Below, piece after piece: positions 48,003-56,939 of a DNA stretch of 64,000 bases; within the stretch, counting starts at the first letter, position 1; every line of letters starts with the position of its first letter. Source of the DNA: Pelistega ratti. Its GTDB lineage: Bacteria; Pseudomonadota; Gammaproteobacteria; Burkholderiales; Burkholderiaceae_B. A model generated the notes under the pieces. It was not told the origin of the DNA and ran no database searches. It was given only the letters and a program-made list of their open reading frames with translations. A program made the translations under genes and the position numbers. Location of the stretch: contig NZ_CP047165.1 of the NCBI RefSeq assembly GCF_009833965.1, positions 2,170,001 through 2,234,000 on the forward strand, read 5' to 3'.

Positions 48003-48164
48003 TTATTTGTATGCCAAGGCTTTAATTTCTTTTTGATGTATTTTGATGACACGTCTTGCAGCGGCAAGAACCACACGTTTTCCTGCTTCTCCATCAAGCT
48101 CAAATTTTACGGCTTGTGTATTGAGTTGAGAGGTTTTTTTATTTTGTACTGATTGTTGAGACAT
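48003..48164 (-). CDS. Small 53-residue protein of unknown function
   Basis: An open frame with ATG at 48164 and a good AGGAAAG site upstream encodes 53 residues. The N-terminus is polar (MSQQSVQNKKTSQLNTQAVK) and the C-terminus is amphipathic and basic, with GKRVVLAAARRVIKIHQKE. I do not recognise a family. It starts nine bases after the stop of the integrase fragment and points the same way. It may be a real small island gene or part of a decayed one. Confidence 0.45.
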   Translation of the reverse strand: MSQQSVQNKKTSQLNTQAVKFELDGEAGKRVVLAAARRVIKIHQKEIKALAYK

Positions 48165-48172
48165 TATCTTTC

Positions 48173-48283
48173 CTATTTTATTGATGATAGATACAATAAA
48201 TATAAATCGCTCCTATTTGATTTCTTTTCTATTTTATTAGCTATTTTAAACGTTTTAATTTTTGAATCAGTTAATGCACTCAT
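48173..48283 (-). pseudogene. 5' fragment of a P4-type integrase
   Basis: The frame from ATG 48283, with GAGAGGA upstream, encodes MSALTDSKIKTFKIANKI and, a little later, SDLYLLYLS before a stop at residue 37. LTDSKIKxxK followed by DGxGLYLLV is the hallmark N-terminus (DUF4102) of P4-family tyrosine integrases. The catalytic domain is missing. It lies 180 bases from the 3' end of tRNA-Arg, in the orientation and distance expected for an integrase that used this tRNA as its attachment site. Confidence 0.7.
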
Positions 48284-48462
48284 TTTATAAAATCCTCTCG
48301 TTATTAATTATTGAGATTTTACCAATATTTGTACCAACGCTTTAGGTTATTACCATTTAATTCCTATAATTTCCTTTTATTTTGTTTTTATAAAAATATG
48401 TTTTAAATCAATTGGTTATTCTCTTTATTTATTCCCAATTATTACCTATTATTTTTATTTGA

Positions 48463-48537
48463 TGGTCTCCCCAGCCAGAATCGAACCAGCATCTAATTCT
48501 TAGGAGGAATTTGTTCTATCCATTGAACTATGGGGAG
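48463..48537 (-). tRNA. tRNA-Arg (anticodon CCU)
   Basis: A 75-base tRNA on the minus strand with encoded CCA. The acceptor CTCCCCA pairs with TGGGGAG, the D loop has AATGGATA, the anticodon loop CTCCTAA gives CCU, and the T loop is TTCGATT. The T stem has two G-U pairs. The neighbouring integrase fragment suggests it was an integration site. Confidence 0.93.
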
Positions 48538-48909
48538 ATAGGTTCGTATTATAGCTTATCTTTGTATGAAGAATGCTATTAAGCATTGTTTATGATGATG
48601 AATACTTAAAGTAAGTGGGTATCTCTTAGGATAAAAATACTCCCCATTTAAACGTAAAGAAGAGTATTTTAAATGATGGAATCATGCTGTAAGCGGTGTG
48701 ACTTTACTTTAGTGATTAATTTCACTAGGGATAAGAAATAGATAGTCATTTTCTTATTATGTCCAATAGGATTTAAATCAGTTGTATTTTCTGAAGTCTA
48801 TAAAAAGTCTATAAAAAGTCTAGAATTAGTAATTATATCTATATAACCAAATGAAATATAAAATAATGTTTTTATTTATTATAATAATATTGTTATAAAG
48901 AGGTATCAT

Positions 48910-49854
48910 ATGAATTTGCAACAATTTCGGTATATTAGGGAAATTATTCGACGTAATTATAATTTAACAGAAACTTCACAGGCACTTTATACATCGCAGC
49001 CAGGGGTATCAAAAGCAGTTATTGAGTTTGAAGATGAATTGGGCTTGCAGGTATTTGAGCGTCATGGAAAGCGGATTAAGGGTTTAACAAAACCCGGACA
49101 AACGGTAGCTGCGGTGATTGAGCGCATTATCCGTGAAGTGGATAATTTAAAACGTGTTAGTGATGAATATGCGAAACAAGATGAGGGGGAACTTATTATT
49201 GGTTGTACGCATACTCAAGCGCGTTATTTTTTACCTGAAATTATTGTCAATTTCAAGCAAAAATTTCCTAAGGTAAGAGTGTCTTTAGCAGAAGGGAGTC
49301 CACAACAGTTAGCCAATATGCTTTTATCTGAAGAGGTAGATGTTGCTGTGGCAACAGAGACCTTGGGACTTGTTTCTGGTATTGTTACATTCCCATGTTA
49401 TGAGTGGAGTCATACGGTTGTAGTAAAACCAGATCATCCTTTGACTGAATTAACCTCTAGTCAAGCTCGTAATATTACTGCAGCACAAATTGCACAATAT
49501 CCTATTATTACTTATGATAGTGCTTTCTCTGGTCGGAAGTCTATTGATGCTAGCTTTGCAGTCGCTGGTGTGAAACCTGATATTATTTTAGAGGCGATTG
49601 ATGCGGATGTCATTAAAACCTATGTAGATGTTGAACTTGGTGTAGGGATTATTGCAGGGATTGCTTTTAACCCTCGCCGTGATACAAATTTAGTTGGTAT
49701 TCCGGTAGGGCACTTGTTTGGAAAGCATATCTCGCGTATCGGTCTGCGCAAAGGTATTTTTGCACGAGATTATATTTTTGATTTTATCCAAATGTGTGCA
49801 CCAAACTATAAACGAGAGCAAATAGAAAGAATGTTAAATCCAACAAAAGAGTAG
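48910..49854 (+). CDS. cysB: CysB-type LysR regulator of sulfur assimilation
   Basis: CysB-family proteins activate sulfate assimilation genes in response to N-acetylserine. The 314-residue protein starts MNLQQFRYIREIIRRNYNLT with the HTH in SQALYTSQPGVSKAVIEFEDEL, and carries the ligand-site segment GCTHTQARYFLP with the Thr-x-Thr that holds sulfate in CysB. The region ending YVDVELGVGIIAGIAF is also typical. AGAGG precedes the ATG. No cys genes are adjacent. Two direct copies of TATAAAAAGTC lie upstream at about 48799-48820. Confidence 0.92.
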   Translation: MNLQQFRYIREIIRRNYNLTETSQALYTSQPGVSKAVIEFEDELGLQVFERHGKRIKGLTKPGQTVAAVIERIIREVDNLKRVSDEYAKQDEGELIIGCTHTQARYFLPEIIVNFKQKFPKVRVSLAEGSPQQLANMLLSEEVDVAVATETLGLVSGIVTFPCYEWSHTVVVKPDHPLTELTSSQARNITAAQIAQYPIITYDSAFSGRKSIDASFAVAGVKPDIILEAIDADVIKTYVDVELGVGIIAGIAFNPRRDTNLVGIPVGHLFGKHISRIGLRKGIFARDYIFDFIQMCAPNYKREQIERMLNPTKE

Positions 49855-50007
49855 TTTTCTGTGGGGTTATAGTAGAAAAGGGGGCTATAGTAAATTAGCC
49901 CTAAATGTTGTACCTTATTTTGATACTATTTTTATGCTGATAAAGATTAGAAAAAAGAGAGCTTAATTTAATAACAGTAAGTTTTTTGAAAAAACAAAGG
50001 TTAAGTA

Positions 50008-50036
50008 AACTAAATAAAAGGGGCTATATAGCCCCT
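50008..50036 (-). terminator. Terminator of fadD
   Basis: The perfect palindrome AGGGGCTATATAGCCCCT (50019-50036) is followed on the minus strand by TTTATTTAG, 55 bases beyond the fadD stop. Confidence 0.8.
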
Positions 50037-50090
50037 AATTCTATTAATGATAATCTATTAAGTATTTCTCTTGTATTGGACAAGAATATA

Positions 50091-51752
50091 TTACTTATCC
50101 CGTAATTGACGTCTTAAAATCTTGCCGACATTATTTTTAGGTAGTTCATCAACAAAAGCTACTTGTTTAGGGACTTTGTATTTGGTTAAGTCTTTACGGC
50201 AATGGGCAATAAGCGCTTCAGCACTTAGGTTAGGATCTTTACGAACAACAAATAACTTGACCAACTCTCCAGCTGGGCCATTATCAACACCGACAGCGGC
50301 AACTTCTAATACCCCAGGGTGTGAAGCGGCGACATCTTCCACTTCATTAGGATAAACATTAAAACCAGAAACAATAATCAGATCTTTTTTGCGATCAACA
50401 AGATACACAAAACCGTTTTCATCCATATAGCCAACATCACCGCTACGGAAATAGCCTTCTTCATCAAAGACTTTTGTGGTTTCATCAGATTTTCCCCAAT
50501 AACCTTTCATCACCTGAGGGCCTTTAATCAGAATTTCACCAACCTCATTAATAGGTAATGCTTTACCATCATCATCTACAATCTTAATATAAGTAGAAGA
50601 AATCGGTAAACCAATAGAACCATTAAAAGTCTCTAAATCAAGCGGATTAACCGTTGCCGCAGGGCTAGTTTCTGTGAGTCCATAAGCTTGTACTAACGGT
50701 ACTCCTGTAACGGCTTTCCATTTTTCTGCGGTATTATTTTGTACTGCCATACCACCGCCTAGTGTAACACGCAATGAGCTAAAGTCAATTTTACGGAAAG
50801 CTTCATTATTAAGTAGGGCATTAAATAAGGTATTAACACCTGTAAAAGCGGTAAATTTATATTTGGAAATTTCTTTAATAAATCCTTTTATATCGCGAGG
50901 ATTAACAATTAAGAGATTGGTTGCACCAAAACGCATAAAGGTAAGGCAGTTGGCAGTCAGTGCGAAAATATGGTAGAGCGGTAGTGCTGTTACGATAAGA
51001 TCTTCACCTTCTTTTATATAGGCTTGTACCCATGCATGAGCCTGTAAAACATTAGCAACAATATTACCATGAGTAAGAATAGCGCCTTTAGGTACACCTG
51101 TTGTCCCCCCTGTATATTGTAAGAAAGCATGGCTATCATGGTTAAGTGCCATTGGTGTAAAGGTTGCTTTTGCTCCTTCTTTAAATACACTACTCATACG
51201 AATATGATGAGGAATATGCCAAGAAGGAATCATTTTTTTAATATACCGCAGTACAAAATCAATAATAGATCCTTTGATACTTCCTAACATATCACCAATT
51301 GAAGTCACAATAACTTTTTTAAGGTGGGGGGTATGAGGTAGGGCAGCTTCAACAGTAGCCGCAAAGTTTTCAACGACAATCAGAACTTCTGCACCAGAAT
51401 CATTTAACTGATTAGCTACCTCATGAGCGGTATACATGGGATTAAAATTAACAGCAACACAGCCTGCTCGCAATGTACCAAATAAACAGACAGGATACTG
51501 GAGGATATTTGGCATCATCAAGCCTACTCTTGTTCCCGGTTGAATATTTTGCTGTTGTAGCCAAGCAGCAAAGTAACGGGAATACGCATCAAGTTCTTTA
51601 TAAGAAAGCTTTGTTCCCATTGAAATAAAGGCAGTATTTTCTGCAAATTTTTTAGCGCATTGCTCAAAAATATCAACTAATGAGGGGTGCTGATTTAAAT
51701 CAATATCAGCAGGAATACCTTTAGGGTAGTTTTTTAGCCAGATTCTATCCAT
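50091..51752 (-). CDS. fadD: Long-chain fatty acid--CoA ligase FadD
   Basis: FadD activates imported fatty acids to acyl-CoA. The 553-residue ANL-family enzyme has the P-loop YTGGTTGVPKGA, the AYGLTETSPA motif, the hinge region YFRSGDVGYMDENG and the C-terminal catalytic Lys in KNNVGKILRR. The N-terminus WLKNYPKGIPADID is typical of proteobacterial FadD. GGAGGA precedes the start. It is downstream of fadL on the same strand, with a hairpin between. Confidence 0.96.
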   Translation of the reverse strand: MDRIWLKNYPKGIPADIDLNQHPSLVDIFEQCAKKFAENTAFISMGTKLSYKELDAYSRYFAAWLQQQNIQPGTRVGLMMPNILQYPVCLFGTLRAGCVAVNFNPMYTAHEVANQLNDSGAEVLIVVENFAATVEAALPHTPHLKKVIVTSIGDMLGSIKGSIIDFVLRYIKKMIPSWHIPHHIRMSSVFKEGAKATFTPMALNHDSHAFLQYTGGTTGVPKGAILTHGNIVANVLQAHAWVQAYIKEGEDLIVTALPLYHIFALTANCLTFMRFGATNLLIVNPRDIKGFIKEISKYKFTAFTGVNTLFNALLNNEAFRKIDFSSLRVTLGGGMAVQNNTAEKWKAVTGVPLVQAYGLTETSPAATVNPLDLETFNGSIGLPISSTYIKIVDDDGKALPINEVGEILIKGPQVMKGYWGKSDETTKVFDEEGYFRSGDVGYMDENGFVYLVDRKKDLIIVSGFNVYPNEVEDVAASHPGVLEVAAVGVDNGPAGELVKLFVVRKDPNLSAEALIAHCRKDLTKYKVPKQVAFVDELPKNNVGKILRRQLRDK

Positions 51753-51783
51753 TTTTATTATCCTCCAGTTTAGAAAAGGGGGT

Positions 51784-51806
51784 GTTGGATAGAAAGTCTA
51801 TCCAAC
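51784..51806 (-). terminator. Hairpin between fadL and fadD
   Basis: The perfect 10-bp stem GTTGGATAGA/TCTATCCAAC has a 3-base loop. On the minus strand it is followed by ACCCCCTTTTC. It lies 17 bases after the fadL stop and may end or attenuate transcription into fadD. Confidence 0.65.
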
Positions 51807-51822
51807 TGTTATAGTGTAGGAT

Positions 51823-53289
51823 TTAGAAAAAACGATGTGATAATTGTAAGCCGAAGATATGACCATTTGCTTTATATTTACCGCTGAGATGACCAAATAC
51901 AAGGCGATCACTGTTATTGACATTATTCACTTTTGCTTTACCTAGCATTTGAAGATAGGTATAGCCAACATCAATGGTTGTATTTTCACTCGGTTTGTAT
52001 TGAGCACCGATACTTAACCAGAGACGGTCTTTATCAGGTAAAGAAGCAGGACGATAGGTAGCTTTTTGTACGGGTGATTGATCCCATGCAATACCTGTCT
52101 TAAGTTTCCATGCATCTGTTAATTGATAATTTGCACCAACAGCAATACGCCAAGCATCTTTAAATTTTAAGTAAAGAGTCGTTGAATGTTGGATAGGAAA
52201 GTCTGGTGTTTTAATCGTTAATTTTGGAATACTACTCCAACCTGTCCATGATACATCCGCTAATAATTCCCATTTAGGATCTAAGCGTTGATAAAGTGAT
52301 AAGATGGCCATATCAGGTAGAGATACGGTTGCATAGGCTCTACTATGAGGAGGCGCACCTAGTGCTGAAGTAGAGTAACCAAATTGTGCTAATAAGCCTG
52401 TTGTTGGTGCAGGATATTCTACATTAGTATCACCATCGGCTTTATGCTTGATGCGTGAACGATAAGAGAAACCAATGCGCGTATCTTCACTCGGCGTATA
52501 TAAGAAACCAATATTCCAACCATAGGCAGTATTTTTGATTTTTGTCTTGGTTTGGGCATCAAGTGAATTACAATCGTTTTGTGAGCAATGATTTTGTAAA
52601 GCACGTTGTGCAAAACCGAGTCTTTGTTGTGTTGCGACATCGCCTTGAGCAATGGCATTTCGCATACCTGCTTCTAATCTCGTTCTAATCCCTTGATATA
52701 AAGGTGCTGTGTTTTGTGCTTTTTCGTAAGTGGCTTTGATATGTTGAATATTAAAACCCGCACCAATAGAGAAAGTATCTGATACTTTAAATGATAGGGA
52801 TGGATTAATATTAATCGTTTCAATTTCAAAAGATTGAGAGTGATAACGACCTACCCAATCTTTGTCATATTCTGTTTTAAGTCCAAAAGGTACGCTAATA
52901 CCAAGACCAACATGAATACGATCTGTTGCTTGATAAGTCATATGAAGATTAGGCACAAGTGCAAAGCTACCTGCATCGCCACCATTGCCACCTACTCTAC
53001 TAATACCATAAGCCCCTCGTGATTTACCATCATTTTTAAATTTAAAAGAAGGCCCTATAAGATTAGCCCCTGCAGAAATCTGTAGCCCGGGTAATTGACT
53101 CATACCAGCTGGGTTAAAATAAATGGTTGATGCATTATCAGCAATAGCAGCAGAACCTGCATAGGCATTTCCTAGACCGCTTGCATTTTGTTCTAAAAGG
53201 TTAAAACCAGCGGCATTGGCTAAGCTCGCACATCCGAATAATCCAATACATGCTGATAAGGTACGTAATTGAAATGATCTTCTCATCAT
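51823..53289 (-). CDS. fadL: Outer membrane long-chain fatty acid transporter FadL
   Basis: FadL is the 14-stranded barrel that admits long-chain fatty acids. From ATG 53289 (or the adjacent ATG 53286, better spaced from AAGGAGA) it has a signal peptide ending SLANA, then mature AGFNLLEQNASGLGNAYAG, the family N-terminal hatch, and NASTIYFNPAGM. The C-terminus ends FGLQLSHRFF, with a terminal Phe as in outer membrane proteins. A loop with two Cys (CSQNDC) at about residues 240-250 of the mature protein could form a disulfide. About 488 residues. Confidence 0.94.
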   Translation of the reverse strand: MMRRSFQLRTLSACIGLFGCASLANAAGFNLLEQNASGLGNAYAGSAAIADNASTIYFNPAGMSQLPGLQISAGANLIGPSFKFKNDGKSRGAYGISRVGGNGGDAGSFALVPNLHMTYQATDRIHVGLGISVPFGLKTEYDKDWVGRYHSQSFEIETININPSLSFKVSDTFSIGAGFNIQHIKATYEKAQNTAPLYQGIRTRLEAGMRNAIAQGDVATQQRLGFAQRALQNHCSQNDCNSLDAQTKTKIKNTAYGWNIGFLYTPSEDTRIGFSYRSRIKHKADGDTNVEYPAPTTGLLAQFGYSTSALGAPPHSRAYATVSLPDMAILSLYQRLDPKWELLADVSWTGWSSIPKLTIKTPDFPIQHSTTLYLKFKDAWRIAVGANYQLTDAWKLKTGIAWDQSPVQKATYRPASLPDKDRLWLSIGAQYKPSENTTIDVGYTYLQMLGKAKVNNVNNSDRLVFGHLSGKYKANGHIFGLQLSHRFF

Positions 53290-53707
53290 CTTCTCCTTCT
53301 GTGAAAGCAATATTTTAAACGGAAAATAAAACATTGTTTGGATTTTTATAATAAGTAATGATTTATTCTCCTGTATTATGGGGGTGTAGGTAATTAGCAT
53401 TATTACTAAAGTGTTGTATTTTATAAACATAAGAGGCTATTTCCATCTTATCTGCTGTACACAAAAAGATGATGGGTATCTGAGTAATAGTCCTATTATG
53501 ATGACAAAATATAAAAATAAAGTATGACAGGGTGAGATTTTTGAGGGTAGTGAGAAACTATTTGCTTTGTGTAAGCTATATGAGTAGAGTAATGTTAAAG
53601 ATTAATTTTTTGATGAACTCTTACTCTCTAAAAGTAAAAGTAGCACAGTGTAGATTACTACTAAGGCTATTTATCCATACTATGCTACTACCTAAAAATA
53701 GCTGTAT
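53290..53707. other. Gap between fadL and fadB
   Basis: No real gene is seen; a short plus-strand frame here has no family features. On the minus strand GTAGCATAGT (53688-53679) and ACTGTGCTAC (53649-53640) form a long-loop stem followed by TTTTACTTTT, a candidate terminator for the fadB end. The fadL promoter must lie in the first 250 bases; no palindrome like that before the TetR gene was found here. Confidence 0.4.
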
Positions 53708-55636
53708 TTATTGAGGGTAGATTGTTTTTCGGTAGTTAAGTGGGCCGCCTCGGAATGGCGCAAAACCCGTACCAAAAATTATACCTGCATCAACTAAATC
53801 AGCATCTTCTATAATACCCTTATCAAGCTGTGCTTGTGCTTGATTAATAAAGGGGGTAATTAAACGTAAAGCGAGGTGTTCGGGAATATCTTTCTGACTA
53901 AACTGGCTAGTTTTGCGATTTTTCCATTGATAGAAACCTTCACCTGTTTTTTTGCCTAGTTTGTGTTGGTCAACGAGCTGCGTTAAGCATGATGGTACTT
54001 GGCTTGTTCCTGATAATTGTGTACCTGCTGCTATAGCAATATCTAATCCAACGGTATCAGCGAGTTCTATAGGCCCCATTGGCATACCAAATTTAAGCAT
54101 AGCGGTATCAATCACTTCGGGTTCAATCCCTTCATCAACACAACGCATCGCTTCTAGCATATAAGGTACAAGGACAGCATTCACTAAGAACCCGGGAGAG
54201 TCTTTTACTAATAAAGGTAATTTTCCGATGCGCCCCACAAAAGCGCAAGCCTGATGAATAACATCTTTATTAATGCCTTCTGCCGTAATGACTTCAACTA
54301 ATGGCATTTTGGCAACGGGATTAAAGAAATGAACGCCTATAAAACGCTCTGGGTGTGCAAGTGGTTTGCGTAAATCTGCCAAGGATAGGCTAGAAGTATT
54401 GGTGGCTAAAATAGCACTTGGTTTGATGCGTGATTCAATTTCCCGATAGAGAGCGTGCTTTGCATCAAGGTTTTCAAAAATAGCCTCAATAATAATATCA
54501 GCTCTTTCTATCCCTAAACCTTGAGGATCGGGGATAAAATTGTCGCGTGCTTGTTGTGCGGTATGCTTATCTTTACGAGCAAATAGTGAAGAGGCTTGCT
54601 TTAAAGCATTGGCGATGTGCTTATAGTTGGTATCTTGTATAGTCACTTTGAGGCCTTGTAAGGCACACCATGTGGCAATACCGCCTCCCATAATACCAGC
54701 ACCAATGACATGAACATGTTTGATGGTGTTGGCATCTCCCTTTTTACTATATGATTTCAATCGTTCTTGTAAATGAAAAACACGAAGAAGATTTTTAGTA
54801 GTAGGGGATAAGAGTAGTTGTTGAATAATAGAAGAATCTTCTAAGCCATTACCACCATGTTTTTCCCAAATATCAAGAATAGCAAGAGGAGCAGGGTAGT
54901 GACCTAAAGGGTCTTTTTTTTGTACCTGCTGACGCGCCATATGTGCCAGAATTTTTTTGAAAGGATAAGTATTCAGTAATTTGCCTATTCCTTTCGCTTG
55001 GTGTGGCATTTTACCTGATAGAACAACTTGTTGTGCTGTTTGTAGCGCAACACGAGGAGCAACTACATAATCAACTAACCCGGTTGATTTTGCTTTACGA
55101 GCATCCAAACGACGACCTGTTAGCATCATATCTATTGCTGTTTTTGCCCCTACTATGTCAGGTAAGCGCTTAACACCGCCCCATCCAGGATAAATACCCA
55201 ACATCACTTCTGGTAAACCTAAGCTGGGTTTAGGTGTATCAACTAAAACACGATAACGGCAAGCGAGGACTAATTCTAATCCTCCGCCTAAGCAAACGCC
55301 ATGGATAAGTGCTAGTGTTGGATAGGGGACTTTAGCAAGGCGATTAAATAAGTCCCAACCGCGTTGGATTAATACCTCACCTGCTTTAGGCTCTTGCTCA
55401 AAAGCAGAAAATTCATTAATATCTGCCCCTGCAATAAAACCATTTTCTTTGCCTGAACGAATAATCAAGCCAGCAGGTTGATGCTTATCAAGATAATCTA
55501 CTATTTGAGTGAGTTCATCCATTACTTCTGCTGATAAAGCATTCATTGATCGGTCAGGACAATCAATGACTAAGTAAGCGATGTTTTTTTCATCACGGCT
55601 AAGTATCCAGTTTTTTAGGGTTAATTCACTTATCAT
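53708..55636 (-). CDS. fadB: FadB/FadJ-type enoyl-CoA hydratase/3-hydroxyacyl-CoA dehydrogenase
   Basis: This bifunctional beta-oxidation enzyme hydrates enoyl-CoA and oxidises the 3-hydroxyacyl-CoA. The hydratase part (about 1-190) has GFIAGADINEFS, HGVCLGGGLELVLACRY and GLPEVMLGIYPGWGG; the dehydrogenase part has HVIGAGIMGGGIATWCALQG and GVHFFNPVAKMPLVEV. ATG 55636, after GGAGGAG, gives 642 residues against about 700-715 usually. The C-terminus stops at FGTGFAPFRGGPLNYRKTIYPQ, so the final 30-40 residues of FadB are missing. The spacing to the thiolase gene upstream is four bases. Confidence 0.92.
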   Translation of the reverse strand: MISELTLKNWILSRDEKNIAYLVIDCPDRSMNALSAEVMDELTQIVDYLDKHQPAGLIIRSGKENGFIAGADINEFSAFEQEPKAGEVLIQRGWDLFNRLAKVPYPTLALIHGVCLGGGLELVLACRYRVLVDTPKPSLGLPEVMLGIYPGWGGVKRLPDIVGAKTAIDMMLTGRRLDARKAKSTGLVDYVVAPRVALQTAQQVVLSGKMPHQAKGIGKLLNTYPFKKILAHMARQQVQKKDPLGHYPAPLAILDIWEKHGGNGLEDSSIIQQLLLSPTTKNLLRVFHLQERLKSYSKKGDANTIKHVHVIGAGIMGGGIATWCALQGLKVTIQDTNYKHIANALKQASSLFARKDKHTAQQARDNFIPDPQGLGIERADIIIEAIFENLDAKHALYREIESRIKPSAILATNTSSLSLADLRKPLAHPERFIGVHFFNPVAKMPLVEVITAEGINKDVIHQACAFVGRIGKLPLLVKDSPGFLVNAVLVPYMLEAMRCVDEGIEPEVIDTAMLKFGMPMGPIELADTVGLDIAIAAGTQLSGTSQVPSCLTQLVDQHKLGKKTGEGFYQWKNRKTSQFSQKDIPEHLALRLITPFINQAQAQLDKGIIEDADLVDAGIIFGTGFAPFRGGPLNYRKTIYPQ

Positions 55637-55640
55637 GATT

Positions 55641-56930
55641 TTACTCCTCCATAATTTCGATAAGCATAGCACCACCTTGACCTCCACCAATACAAATACT
55701 GGCTAAGCCACGTTTTAACTGACGTTTTTTTAGGGCATGGATCAGGTGTAAGACAATTCGTGTACCTGATGCACCCACTGGATGACCTATGGCAATTGCC
55801 CCCCCATCGACATTCAGTTTATCTTGGTCAACTAAACCGAAGGCATGATGTGCAAAATGGGTTTGACAATAAGTCTCATCATTAAATGCTTTAATGCAAG
55901 CTAGGGTTTGTGCGGCAAATGCTTCATTGATTTCCCATAGATCAATATCATCAATGCTAAGCTGATGCCGTTCTAAAATAGGTGCGCACGCATGTACAGG
56001 ACCTAGCCCCATTTCACCGGGGTCTAGTGCTGCCCATTGTGTATCAATAATTTTGGCAATAGGTTGTAGATTCCATTTTTTGATAGCTTCTTCACTGGCT
56101 AAAATTAATGCGGCAGCACCATCAGTAACTTGTGAACTATTGCCCGCGGTAATATTTCCTGCTGGTTTATCAAAAACAGGTTTAAGTTTACTTAGTTTAT
56201 CAATGGTAGAGTCAGAACGAATACCATCATCTACTTGATATAGCTTGCCTTTTGTGTCAATGATAGGAATAAGCTCTGCTTGAAAACTTTTATCATTTTG
56301 TGCTCGAATAGCACGTTCATGGCTACGAGCGCTGAATGCGTCCATTTCTTGTCGAGAGATATTAAATTTGTAGGCAAGGTTTTCAGCGGTTTGCCCCATA
56401 GATATGCCTAAAATAGGATCTGTTAAGCCTTTGAGTAAACCAAATACAGGACTTAAATAGCGTAATTTAAAGGTTTTTAGAAGAGAAAATTTTTGTCCTA
56501 ATGATTTTGCACTTTTAAATTTAGCTAGAAAATCAACGGCTTGTTCAGAAAAGAGAACAGGTGAACGGGAAAGTGCTTCCGTACCAACTGCAAGTACAAG
56601 ATCTGAACGTCCTGTTTGGATATTGGCAATAGCAGAATCTATGGACTGCATACCTGATGCACAATTACGCATGACAGTCCAAGCAGGGACTTTATACCCT
56701 GTTCCTATCCGAAGTCCTACTACTCGTCCAATATTTGTTTCATCAGGAGTAGGGCTAACACAACCTACAATCACTTCTGAAAAATCAGAAGCCTTAAAAG
56801 GTTGGCGTAGCATAAGGGGATTTATCGCTTGAACAGCTAGGTCAGCCGCAGAAAAAGGCCCTCTACCACCACGCATTTTTAAGAAAGGAGTGCGTGCCCC
56901 ATCTATGATATAAACAGCTTTAAATGACAT
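55641..56930 (-). CDS. fadA: Acetyl-CoA acyltransferase (thiolase) FadA/FadI-type
   Basis: The thiolase cleaves 3-ketoacyl-CoA with CoA in the last step of beta-oxidation. The 429-residue protein has the nucleophile in MRNCASGMQSID, NEAFAAQTLAC with the catalytic-site His replaced in position by the usual Glu-Ala motif, IAIGHPVGASGTRI with catalytic His, and the second Cys in CIGGGQGGAM. At 429 residues it is closer to FadI than FadA (about 390). AAGGAAA precedes the ATG. It lies in tetR-fadE-fadA-fadB, with nine bases to fadE. Confidence 0.95.
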   Translation of the reverse strand: MSFKAVYIIDGARTPFLKMRGGRGPFSAADLAVQAINPLMLRQPFKASDFSEVIVGCVSPTPDETNIGRVVGLRIGTGYKVPAWTVMRNCASGMQSIDSAIANIQTGRSDLVLAVGTEALSRSPVLFSEQAVDFLAKFKSAKSLGQKFSLLKTFKLRYLSPVFGLLKGLTDPILGISMGQTAENLAYKFNISRQEMDAFSARSHERAIRAQNDKSFQAELIPIIDTKGKLYQVDDGIRSDSTIDKLSKLKPVFDKPAGNITAGNSSQVTDGAAALILASEEAIKKWNLQPIAKIIDTQWAALDPGEMGLGPVHACAPILERHQLSIDDIDLWEINEAFAAQTLACIKAFNDETYCQTHFAHHAFGLVDQDKLNVDGGAIAIGHPVGASGTRIVLHLIHALKKRQLKRGLASICIGGGQGGAMLIEIMEE

Positions 56931-56939
56931 GGGTTTTCC

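Noticed and set aside
47000..48537. Second attachment repeat for the tRNA-Arg island
   Set aside because: I searched for the last 20 or so bases of the tRNA on the island side and found no convincing copy.
53532..53714. Short plus-strand frame between fadL and fadB
   Set aside because: It has no ribosome binding site or recognisable features and contains a candidate terminator stem.
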